Origin: CAWIXB01 sp963839955
GTDB taxonomy: Bacteria; Actinomycetota; Actinomycetes; JACCUZ01
Direction of reading: 5' to 3'
NCBI GenBank assembly: GCA_963839955.1
Contig: CAWIXB010000001.1
Coordinates: forward strand, 1,178,001-1,242,000
Length of the DNA stretch: 64,000 nt
Made by a program: the position numbers and the translations under genes. This document shows positions 25,238 to 32,700 of the stretch, in pieces (within the stretch, counting starts at the first letter, position 1; the number at the start of each line of letters is the position of its first letter). Under the pieces are notes generated by a model. It searched no databases and was not told the origin of the DNA. It was given only the letters and a program-made list of their open reading frames with translations.

Positions 25238-26036
25238 TCGAGGTCGGCGCCGGCCCCGGCTGGCAGGTGGGGCACCAGTAGGTCACCCGGTCGTACGGCG
25301 CGGCTCCTTGTGCCGCAGTCTGTATCGCTGTGCGGCACCGCCGGCACGGCTGGCCCGCCCGTTCGTACACCCAGTGCTTCTGGCCGCGCCGGTTGACGCC
25401 GGTGGTCACCTGCCACGGGTGGTCGCGGTTGGTCAGCAGCAGTCGCTGGGCCCGGTCGACGACGGCACCGAGGTCGGGCACCTCGCCGACCGGGCGCCAT
25501 GGAGACAGGCCGGCGAGGAACAGCGTCTCGACCTTGTAGAGGTTGCCGATGCCGGCCAGGTTGCGTTGGTCGAGCAGCGACTGGCCGATCTCACGTTCGG
25601 GCCGGTCTCTGAGTCGGCGTAGCGCCTCGTCGCGATCCCAGTCGGGACCGAGCAGATCCGGACCGAGGTGGCCGACCGCGTTGCCCTCCTCGTCGCGGCG
25701 CAGCAGCTCGACCACGGGCAGCCGGTAGCCCACCGCCTGCCACGACTCGGTCTCGAGCAGGAGCCGCACCTGCCAGGCAGGACCGCCCTTCCACCGCTCG
25801 CCGTGCCGGTAGAGGTGCCACGACCCGTCCATCCGGAAGTGCGTGTGCAGCGTGAGGTCGTCGCCGACGCGGAAGAGCAGGTGCTTGCCGCGGCTGACCA
25901 CCTCGACGACCTCGCGCCCGGCGAGGTCGACGGTTGCCAGTGCCGGCACCCGGAAGTCGCTGCGGGTGAGCCGGTGGCCCGCGAGCGCCTGGTGGAGCCG
26001 GCTGCCGGCCAGCCAGACCGTGTCTCCCTCGGGCAT
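25218..26036 (-). CDS. Fpg/Nei family DNA glycosylase (endonuclease VIII-like)
   Basis: The 272-residue enzyme excises oxidised bases and cuts at the abasic site. It starts MPEGDTVW with the catalytic Pro2 and Glu3, has the helix-two-turn-helix segment SLLDQRNLAGIGNLYKVE, and ends with a zinc finger CRRC ... CPTC. PEGDTVWLAGSRL favours the Nei2/Nei-like branch over MutM. It runs opposite to clgR and overlaps its last 20 nt. Confidence 0.93.
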   Translation of the reverse strand: MPEGDTVWLAGSRLHQALAGHRLTRSDFRVPALATVDLAGREVVEVVSRGKHLLFRVGDDLTLHTHFRMDGSWHLYRHGERWKGGPAWQVRLLLETESWQAVGYRLPVVELLRRDEEGNAVGHLGPDLLGPDWDRDEALRRLRDRPEREIGQSLLDQRNLAGIGNLYKVETLFLAGLSPWRPVGEVPDLGAVVDRAQRLLLTNRDHPWQVTTGVNRRGQKHWVYERAGQPCRRCRTAIQTAAQGAAPYDRVTYWCPTCQPGPAPTSIRRRRW

Positions 26037-26091
26037 GTGTTCGTCCTACCCCATCACCGATGCGCGCTCGTCGTCCCGGCAGGATGTCCCC

Positions 26092-26631
26092 ATGGCAGGC
26101 ATCGTGGTCCGCGCGGGACTCCGCGACGACGTGCCGGCGCTGACCGACGTCTACAACCACTACGTCGCGACCACCGCGTCGACGTTCGACGTCGAGACCT
26201 TCACGGCGGACGAGCGGCTTCAGTGGTTCGGCCACTACGCCGAGTCCGGGCCGTACCGGCTGCTCGTCGCGGAGGACGAGACCGGGCTGCTGGGCTACGC
26301 CACGAGCAGCCGCTTCCGGGCCAAGCGCGCCTACGACACGTCGGTGGAGACCACCCTCTACCTCGCGCCGGAGGTGACCGGTCGCGGTGTCGGCAGTCAC
26401 CTGTACACGACGCTGTTCGACGTCCTGGTCGACGAGAAGCTGCACCGGGCCTACGCCGGTGTGGCGCTGCCCAACGACGCCTCGGTCCGGCTGCATCGCA
26501 AGTTCGGGTTCCGCGAGATCGGCACGTACGCCGAGGTGGGCCGCAAGTTCGGCCGCTGGTGGGACGTCCGGTGGTTCGAGAAGGCCCTGCCGTCCGATCG
26601 GACTCTGCCGTCCGAGAGGGGACCCACATGA
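26092..26631 (+). CDS. GNAT acetyltransferase, phosphinothricin-acetyltransferase-like
   Basis: The 179-residue protein resembles the Pat/YncA branch: LTDVYNHYVATTASTFD, VETTLYLAPEVTGRGVGSHL (acetyl-CoA motif GRGVGS), PNDASVRLHRKFGFREIGTYAEVGRKFGRWWDV (core RLHRKFGFREIGTYAEVG). Members acetylate phosphinothricin, methionine sulfoximine or similar amines; the natural substrate here is unknown. ATG 26092 is chosen over upstream in-frame options because they lie antisense to nei. Its stop overlaps the next gene by 4 nt. Confidence 0.9.
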   Translation: MAGIVVRAGLRDDVPALTDVYNHYVATTASTFDVETFTADERLQWFGHYAESGPYRLLVAEDETGLLGYATSSRFRAKRAYDTSVETTLYLAPEVTGRGVGSHLYTTLFDVLVDEKLHRAYAGVALPNDASVRLHRKFGFREIGTYAEVGRKFGRWWDVRWFEKALPSDRTLPSERGPT

Positions 26632-27386
26632 GCGAGCTCCCCGACGGCGCGGTCGTCGTGACGGGCGGCAGCCGAGGCATCGGCGCGGCGACGGCGGTCT
26701 GGGTCGCCGCCCGCGGCCGGCCGGTCTGCGTGGGCTACCGCACGCGTGCCGACGCAGCCAGCGAGGTGGTGGAGGCGTGCGAGGCCCTGGGCGTGCGTGC
26801 CGTTGCGACGCAGGTGGACGTGTCGGTGGAGGCCGACGTGGTCGCACTTTTCGCGATGGCCAGGGAGCGGCTGGGTCCGGTCACCGGGCTGGTCAACAAC
26901 GCGGGCATCGTCGACCAGCAGTGCCGGGTGGCCGACGTGACCGCGGCCAGGCTGGAGCGGATGCTCGCCGTCAACGTGCTCGGGTCCTTCCTCTGCGCCC
27001 GCGAAGGGGTCCGGCTGATGTCACGTGCGCACGGCGGCGACGGCGGGAGCATCGTCAACGTTTCCTCGCGGGCGGCCGCGCTCGGCTCTCCCGGCGAGTA
27101 CGTCGACTATGCGGCCAGCAAGGCGGCGGTGGACACGCTCACGATCGGTCTGTCGAAGGAGGTGGCCGCCGAGGGCGTCCGGGTCAACTGCGTGCGGCCG
27201 GGGCTGATCGAGACCGAGATCCACGCGAGCGGTGGCGAGCCCGGGCGGGTGCAGCGCATGCGGGGCTCGGTGCCGATGGGACGCGGAGGACGCGCGGAAG
27301 AGGTCGCCGACGCGATCGGGTGGCTGCTCTCGACCGAGGCGTCCTATGTCACCGGCGCCATCGTCGACGTCTCCGGCGGCCGCTGA
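26628..27386 (+). CDS. SDR family NAD(P)-dependent oxidoreductase
   Basis: The 252-residue protein has the classical short-chain dehydrogenase layout: cofactor motif TGGSRGIGAAT, NNAG at LVNNAGIVDQQ, catalytic Ser in VNVSSRAAALG and YxxxK in YVDYAASKAAV, and the C-terminal VTGAIVDVSGG. An Arg after the glycine motif (GGSRGIG) fits NADP(H). Substrate is not predictable. It overlaps the acetyltransferase by 4 nt. Confidence 0.93.
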   Translation: MSELPDGAVVVTGGSRGIGAATAVWVAARGRPVCVGYRTRADAASEVVEACEALGVRAVATQVDVSVEADVVALFAMARERLGPVTGLVNNAGIVDQQCRVADVTAARLERMLAVNVLGSFLCAREGVRLMSRAHGGDGGSIVNVSSRAAALGSPGEYVDYAASKAAVDTLTIGLSKEVAAEGVRVNCVRPGLIETEIHASGGEPGRVQRMRGSVPMGRGGRAEEVADAIGWLLSTEASYVTGAIVDVSGGR

Positions 27387-27445
27387 TGTCACCCGGAAGC
27401 GGCTCGACAACGACGTCCCCACTCGGGCAGGGTCAGGCGGCATGA
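27386..27445 (+). CDS. Possible 19-residue bridging ORF between SDR and glyoxalase genes
   Basis: An ATG sharing one base with the SDR stop (TGATG) opens a 19-codon frame, MSPGSGSTTTSPLGQGQAA, whose stop overlaps the ATG of the next gene (ATGA). Exact junctions on both sides would allow translational coupling across the 55-nt gap. It has no recognisable domain and could be chance. Confidence 0.25.
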   Translation: MSPGSGSTTTSPLGQGQAA

Positions 27446-27834
27446 GCCTGCGCATCCAAGCCCTCGACATCGACACCCGCGATCCCCGCGCGATCGCGTC
27501 GTTCTGGGAAGCCGCGCTGGGCTGGCGTCGTACGTTCGAGGAAGCCGACGAGGTGGTATTGGAACCGCCCGCCGGCAGCCCCGAGGACGGCGTGGCGCCC
27601 GACCTGCTGTTCCTGCGCGTGCCCGAGGACAAGCCCCCGCACAAGAACCGCCTGCACCTCGACCTGCGTCCGGACGGCGACCAGCTGGCTGAGGTGGCGC
27701 GGCTCGAAGGGCTGGGCGCGAAGCGGGTCTCGGTCGGCCAGGGCGACGACGTCAGCTGGGTCGTGATGGCCGACCCCGACGGCAACGAGTTCTGCGTGCT
27801 GCGGGTCCTCACCGCCGAGGAGAAAGCACAGTGA
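27442..27834 (+). CDS. Glyoxalase/bleomycin-resistance-like (VOC) protein
   Basis: The 130-residue protein has the VOC fold pattern: an N-terminal LDIDTRDPRAIASFWEAALGW repeat unit and a C-terminal WVVMADPDGNEFCVL signature, with NRLHLDLRP between. Actinobacterial members of this subgroup are mostly uncharacterised. ATG 27442 is used; the frame is open upstream into the SDR gene but without family similarity. The stop overlaps the DinB-like gene by 4 nt. Confidence 0.85.
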   Translation: MSLRIQALDIDTRDPRAIASFWEAALGWRRTFEEADEVVLEPPAGSPEDGVAPDLLFLRVPEDKPPHKNRLHLDLRPDGDQLAEVARLEGLGAKRVSVGQGDDVSWVVMADPDGNEFCVLRVLTAEEKAQ

Positions 27835-28376
27835 CCGACCGCGGTATCGTGCCCGACACGAAGGACTGGACCTGGGTGCTGGAACGGCCCTGTGCCGAGT
27901 GCGGCTTCGTCGCCGACGCGCTCGACCGTGCCGACGTCCCGGCTCTGCTGCGGCGTACGAGCGAGGAGTGGGTGAGCGTGCTGGCTCGCCAGGACATCGG
28001 TATGCGTCCGTCGCCCGCGGTCTGGTCACCGTTGGAGTACGCCTGCCACGTCCGCGACGTGTTCGTGGTCTTCGACGAGCGGGTCCAGTTGATGCTGACC
28101 CGCGACGACCCGCAGTTCGCCAACTGGGACCAGGACACCACCGCGGTCGAGTCAGCGTACGGCGAGCAGGATGCTGCCGATGTCGCGCGCGCCCTGCAGG
28201 TTGCCGGCACCGTGCTCGCGGACCGGTTCGCGGCCGTGACCGACGAGCAGTGGTCTCGAGCCGGCCTCCGCAGCGACGGTGCGCGCTTCACCGTCGAGTC
28301 GATCGGGCGCTACCTCGCGCACGACGACGTCCACCACCTCGTCGACGTCGGCGCGCGAGAGAAGGCCTCGACGTGA
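27831..28376 (+). CDS. DinB/mycothiol-transferase-like domain protein
   Basis: The 181-residue protein has the DinB-2 four-helix metal-binding pattern: histidines in WSPLEYACHVRDVF and in YLAHDDVHHLVDV are suitably placed as a His triad. Related actinobacterial enzymes use mycothiol. The exact reaction is unknown. Start GTG 27831 overlaps the glyoxalase-like stop, and its stop overlaps the next gene by 4 nt, so five genes from 26092 onward look co-translated. Confidence 0.82.
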   Translation: MTDRGIVPDTKDWTWVLERPCAECGFVADALDRADVPALLRRTSEEWVSVLARQDIGMRPSPAVWSPLEYACHVRDVFVVFDERVQLMLTRDDPQFANWDQDTTAVESAYGEQDAADVARALQVAGTVLADRFAAVTDEQWSRAGLRSDGARFTVESIGRYLAHDDVHHLVDVGAREKAST

Positions 28377-28870
28377 GCGGCGAGGTCACTGTGGCTCTCG
28401 ACATGCGGGCCGATCCGCACGCCGTCTACGCGCTCGTCAGCGACGTGACGCGAATGGGCGAGTGGAGTCCCGAAACGACGTCGTGCCGATGGGTCGACGG
28501 AGTCGGCCCGAAGGTGGGGGCGAGGTTCCACGGCACCAACCGCCACGGCTTTCGCCGGTGGAGCACCTCGTGCCTGGTGACTGCGGCCGACCCTGGGGCG
28601 CGCTTCAGCTTCGACGTGCGGTTCGGCCCGTTCGCGATCTCGACGTGGTCCTACGAGTTCGAGACGACTGCCTCGGGATGCACCGTCACCGAGTCATGGA
28701 CGGACCGGCGGCCGACCTGGATGCGTGTCGCCTCCCCGGCGGCGATGGGCGTCATGGACCGCGACGCGCACAACCGGGCGAACATGGAGACCACGCTCGC
28801 CAGGCTCAAGGCAGCCGTGGAGGGAACTAGCGGGCGGCGCCGTCGAGGAAACCGAGGACGCGATCGGTGA
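28373..28870 (+). CDS. SRPBCC (START-like) family protein
   Basis: The 165-residue protein shows the polyketide-cyclase/SRPBCC pattern VTVALDMRADPHAVYALVSD, MGEWSPETTSCRWV, VGARFHGTNRHG and a long C-terminal helix. The fold binds hydrophobic ligands; no function is assigned. Start GTG 28373 overlaps the upstream stop. The last 44 nt overlap the convergent hydrolase gene. Confidence 0.85.
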   Translation: MSGEVTVALDMRADPHAVYALVSDVTRMGEWSPETTSCRWVDGVGPKVGARFHGTNRHGFRRWSTSCLVTAADPGARFSFDVRFGPFAISTWSYEFETTASGCTVTESWTDRRPTWMRVASPAAMGVMDRDAHNRANMETTLARLKAAVEGTSGRRRRGNRGRDR

Positions 28871-29408
28871 GCAAACGGGTGGCCTTCTCGTCGTGGGACG
28901 GCAGGCTGTTGTCGGCGAACAGGTGCACCTTGCCCGGGTAGACGAACAGTTCGGCGTCCGGGGTCGCCTCCACGAGGGCGCGGGCGGCGTCGAGGTCGCC
29001 TGCTCCGGCGAACTCCTCGTCCTCGTCCATCCCGTGTATCTGCACAGGCACGCCTTCGGGCCATGCCCCGCCGAACTCGGAGGGCGGGACACACGCGTCG
29101 ACCAGCAGGGCGCCCTGCGCTCCGGGTCGTGTCTGGGCCAGCATCTGTGCCGGCATGACGCCGAGTGAGAACCCGGCGTAGACGAGGTCACCGGGCAGTT
29201 CATTGGCGACGGCCCGCCCGCGCTCGAGGATCGAGTCGAAGCCGACGGTCCGCACGTGTGCCATGCCGTCCTCGAGGGTGTCGAAGACCCGCCCGTCGTA
29301 GAGGTCCGGGACGTGCACGGCATGACCGGCGCCCCGCAGCGTCTCGGCGAAGTCGCGAACGCCGGGGGTCAGCCCCTGGGCGTGGTGGAACAGCAGCACC
29401 TCGCTCAT
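28827..29408 (-). CDS. Dienelactone hydrolase family alpha/beta hydrolase
   Basis: The 193-residue protein has LLFHHAQGLTPGVRDFAE near the N-terminus, a nucleophile elbow YAGFSLGVMPAQ with Ser as nucleophile (DlhH types often have Cys), an acid in IHGMDEDEEFAGAGD and a His in YPGKVHLFADNSLPSHDE. Substrate is unknown. The ATG at 29408 follows GAAGGGAGCG. It lies downstream of a strong terminator, so it needs its own promoter in the 50 nt before the start. Confidence 0.85.
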   Translation of the reverse strand: MSEVLLFHHAQGLTPGVRDFAETLRGAGHAVHVPDLYDGRVFDTLEDGMAHVRTVGFDSILERGRAVANELPGDLVYAGFSLGVMPAQMLAQTRPGAQGALLVDACVPPSEFGGAWPEGVPVQIHGMDEDEEFAGAGDLDAARALVEATPDAELFVYPGKVHLFADNSLPSHDEKATRLLTDRVLGFLDGAAR

Positions 29409-29466
29409 GTCGCTCCCTTCATTGTGGGGTTCGCACGATCATTGCCTACGGTTCCGACAGGACAGC

Positions 29467-29508
29467 AGGACGCCTCCCCACCAGCGGGTGCCGGCGAGGA
29501 GGCGTCCT
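29467..29508 (-). terminator. Strong hairpin terminator
   Basis: AGGACGCCTCC (29467-29477) and GGAGGCGTCCT (29498-29508) form a perfect 11-bp stem; the loop holds a nested CACC/GGTG pairing. It is 16 nt past the stop of the 11-codon ORF on the reverse strand. The forward strand has TTCTTC after the stem, so it may act in both directions. Confidence 0.8.
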
Positions 29509-29524
29509 TCTTCAGATTGAGTCC

Positions 29525-29560
29525 CTAGTCGTCCCAGGGACCCCAGTCGTCTTCGTGCAT
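29525..29560 (-). CDS. Candidate 11-residue mini-protein MHEDDWGPWDD
   Basis: An ATG at 29560 is preceded by GGAG with 5-nt spacing and opens 11 codons rich in Asp, Trp and Gly, ending in TAG just before a strong terminator. Codon third positions are mostly G or C, as in real genes here. The sequence around the stop can itself fold (GGTCCCT with AGGGACT). It could be an independent mini-gene, a leader peptide, or chance. I do not recognise the peptide. Confidence 0.4.
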   Translation of the reverse strand: MHEDDWGPWDD

Positions 29561-29716
29561 TGTCACTCCAAGTGATCTGCTTCGGTGCCGTCTGCAACGC
29601 GCGAAACGCGGCGGAGACGGCCTGGATTTGTGGTGCTCACTCCCGCTCGCCCAACGAGGGGCGGGCTTCGGGCCGGGCGCATGAGAGGCGCTCCGGACAG
29701 CCGCTAGGTGGGCTGC

Positions 29717-29741
29717 TGATGAACAGTCTACGTGATCATCA
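29717..29741 (-). promoter_or_regulatory. Dyad TGATGA-N13-TCATCA around a -10-like element
   Basis: TGATGA at 29717-29722 and TCATCA at 29736-29741 are a perfect 6-bp dyad. On the reverse strand TAGACT (29725-29730) lies between the arms. No -35 matches, so an activator or repressor site is possible. It is about 160 nt upstream of the 11-codon ORF. Confidence 0.4.
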
Positions 29742-29799
29742 ATCGACGCGCGCATCAATGACCTTGAGGCCGAGCGTGAAACGCGGCTCAGCAGCGTGC

Positions 29800-32700
29800 T
29801 CAGCCACGAAGCCGCAGGCCCCGCGGGGTCGCGTGGAACCCGGCCTGCTCGAGGGCCGAGCCGAGGGCAGAGGTGAGCACGGGGGCGCCGTCGGCGCGTT
29901 CGAGCGTGATCCGGCCGAGGTGCCCCTCGCGTACGGCGAGGGCGAGTGCGTCGACCGCCGGCTGCAGGATCAACGGGTCGTCGGTCCAGGTGAGCAGCGT
30001 TCGCCCGCCACGCTCGACGTACATCGCCAGGCGGCCGTCGACGAGCACCACCAGCGCGCCGGCCTTGCGGCCCGGCTTGTGACCGGAGTCCTCACCACGG
30101 CCCGGCCACGGCAACGCCGCACCGAACGGGTTGGCCGGGTCGGTCGCGGCGAGCACCAGCGCGTGGGGTCCGCCCGAGCGTTCGGTGCGTTCGGCGGCGC
30201 GCTCGGCCTCGGCGGCCATGGCGCGCATCCGATCGACCGCGCCAGGCACGGCGAACTGTGCGGCGCCGAGGCCCTCGACGAAGTAGCCGCGCCGCGCTCG
30301 TCCGGTCTCCTCGAACGCGGCCAGCACGCGGTAGACCGCGGCGAACCCTCCGGGGGCGCGCTCGGACAGCACCGCACCGCGGATGACCACGCCGTGGCGA
30401 TCGAGCAGCGTCTCGGCCAGCGCGTGGGCACGTCGGGTGGCGTCGGGCTCGCGTGGCGGCAGCAACGACCAGCGACCCGCAGCGGTCGGCGGGCCGCTGC
30501 GCGACGGCATGCGGGCCCGGCCGCTCGCGGCAGTGCCCATCGGCCGGGCCCGGCCGCCGTAGCGCCCGCGCGGTGTTGGTCGACGGGCGCGGTGGGACGG
30601 GCGGCCCGCACCGATCAGCGTGCGCAGCGGCGCCAGCGTGTCGTTGGTGACGTGGCCGGACCAGACCAGGTCCCACAGTGCGGCGACCAGCACCGCGTCG
30701 TCGGTCGACTCGACCGTGTCCGAGAGCGACCGGAAGAAGAACGCGCCGCCGCCGTGCAAGGCAGCGAGGACCGCTTCGTGCAGCGGTGTGGCCACGGCCA
30801 GGGGGTCGGGCGCGGGCATGGTGAGCGGCGCGGCGTCGGCGAGATGGAGCGACACCCAGCCGTCGGCGCCGGGCAGCGAGCCGTGCCCCATCCACCCGAC
30901 CTCGCCCGAGGCGCAGAGCTCGTCGAGCATCGCGGGGGAGTAGCCGGCTACCCGTGCCGGGAGGACGAGCGACTCCAGCGCCGACGCGGGTACCGCGGCG
31001 CCCTGCAGCTGTTCAACGACCCGCAGCACTCCCTCGCCGCCGCGCAGCCTGCCGCCCACGTGCTGCCAGGCGGGCAGGAAGGCGGCCAGCGCGTCGTGGG
31101 GAACCGGCTCGACCTCCTTGCGCAGCGCCGCTAGCGAGCGCCGCCGCAGGGTGCGCAGCACCTCGGCGTCACACCACTCGGTGCCGGCACCACCCGGTAC
31201 GAACTCGCCCTCGACCACGCGCCCGGAGCCGGCCAGCCGAGCCAGCACCCCGGCGATGACGGCAGTGCCGAGCCCGAACCGGGTGGCGACTGCGGTGGTG
31301 GTGAACGGGCCATGGGTGCGGGCGAAGCGGGCCACCAGATCGCCCAGCGGATCGCGCACCGGCTCGAGGAACGCCTCGGGCACACCGACGGGTAGCGGCG
31401 CGCCGAGTGCGTCGCGCAGCCGGCCGGCGTCCTCGACGGCCGCCCACCGCTCCTCGCCGGCGATGCGCACCCGCACCGCGCGGCGTGCCTCCTCGAGACC
31501 TGCCAGCCACTCGGGCGTCGCGCCGCGCTCGATCGCCTCGGCAGTGCTGAGCGGCCCGAGCAGGCGCAACAGGTCGGCGACACCCTCGGCGTCGCGGGCC
31601 CTGCGGCTGTCGGAGAGTCGCTGCAGGTCGCCTTCGAGCGATTTGACCGCGTCGGGGTCGAGCAGCTCGCGCAATTCGGCCTGACCCAGCAGCTCGGCGA
31701 GCAGGGTGGAGTCGAGCGCCAGTGCCTGTGCGCGCCGTTCGGCCAGCGGCGAGTCTCCCTCGTAGAGGAACTGAGCGACGTAGCCGAACAACAGAGCGCG
31801 CGCGAACGGCGATGGCTGCTGTGTCTCCACCTCGACGAAACGCACCCGGCGCGCCTCGATGTCGCGCATCAGCCCCACCAGGCCCGGGACGTCGAAGACG
31901 TCCTGCAGCACCTCGCGCATCGTCTCGAGCAGCACGGGGAACGAGCCGTAGTCGCTCGCGACCGAGAGCAGCTGCGCCGAACGCTGACGTTGCTGCCACA
32001 GCGGAGTGCGCCGACGGGGGTCGCGGCGGGGAAGCAGCAGCGCACGGGCCGCGCACTCGCGGAACCGCGAGGCGAACAGAGCCGAGCCACCGACCTCGGC
32101 GGTGACCAGCGCCTCGATCTCGTCGGACTCGAAGGTGGCGATGTCGGCCTGCGGCGGCACCACGACCTCGGGCGCCGACCCGGGCTCGCCGAAGCCGGTC
32201 GACTCGGTGAACTCGGTGTCGGGCAGCCGCAGGATGATGCCGTCGTCGGCGTGCATCGCCTGGACGTCGACGCCGTAGCGCTCGCGGAGCCGGGCGGCGA
32301 CCGCCAGCGCCCAGGGGGCGTGCACCTGTGCGCCGTACGGCGAGTGGATCGCCACCCGCCAGTCGCCGAGCTCGTCGCGGAACCGCTCGACGACGACGGT
32401 GCGGTCGTCGGGCACGTGACCGGTGGCCTCGCGCTGCTCGTCGAGGTAGGCGAGCAGGTTGTCGGCGGCCCACCCGTCGAGCCCGCTGGCGAGGACCCGC
32501 TCGCGAGCCCGCTCGGGGGTGAGCCCGCCGAGCTCGCGCACGAACGCACCATGCGCGCGGCCGAGCTCGACCGGGCGGCCCAGGGCGTCGCCCTTCCAGA
32601 ACGGCAGTCGCCCGGGCTGCCCGGGTGCGGGGGAGACGAGCACCTGGTCGTGGGTGATGTCCTCGATGCGCCACGACGTCGAGCCGAGGGTGAAGACGTC

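Larger units (their letters stand above)
29409..29799 (-). other. Gap of about 390 bp between lhr and the hydrolase gene
   Basis: Read on the reverse strand this gap contains, in order, a dyad around a -10-like TAGACT (29717-29741), about 155 nt of possible leader, an 11-codon ORF with a good ribosome binding site (29525-29560), a strong hairpin terminator (29467-29508), and the short upstream region of the hydrolase gene. No longer protein is supported. Confidence 0.6.

Noticed and set aside
29525..29758. 77-residue extension of the 11-codon ORF
   Set aside because: The extension has no ribosome binding site, starts next to the putative promoter dyad and is Arg/Ser/Pro-rich like non-coding frames here.
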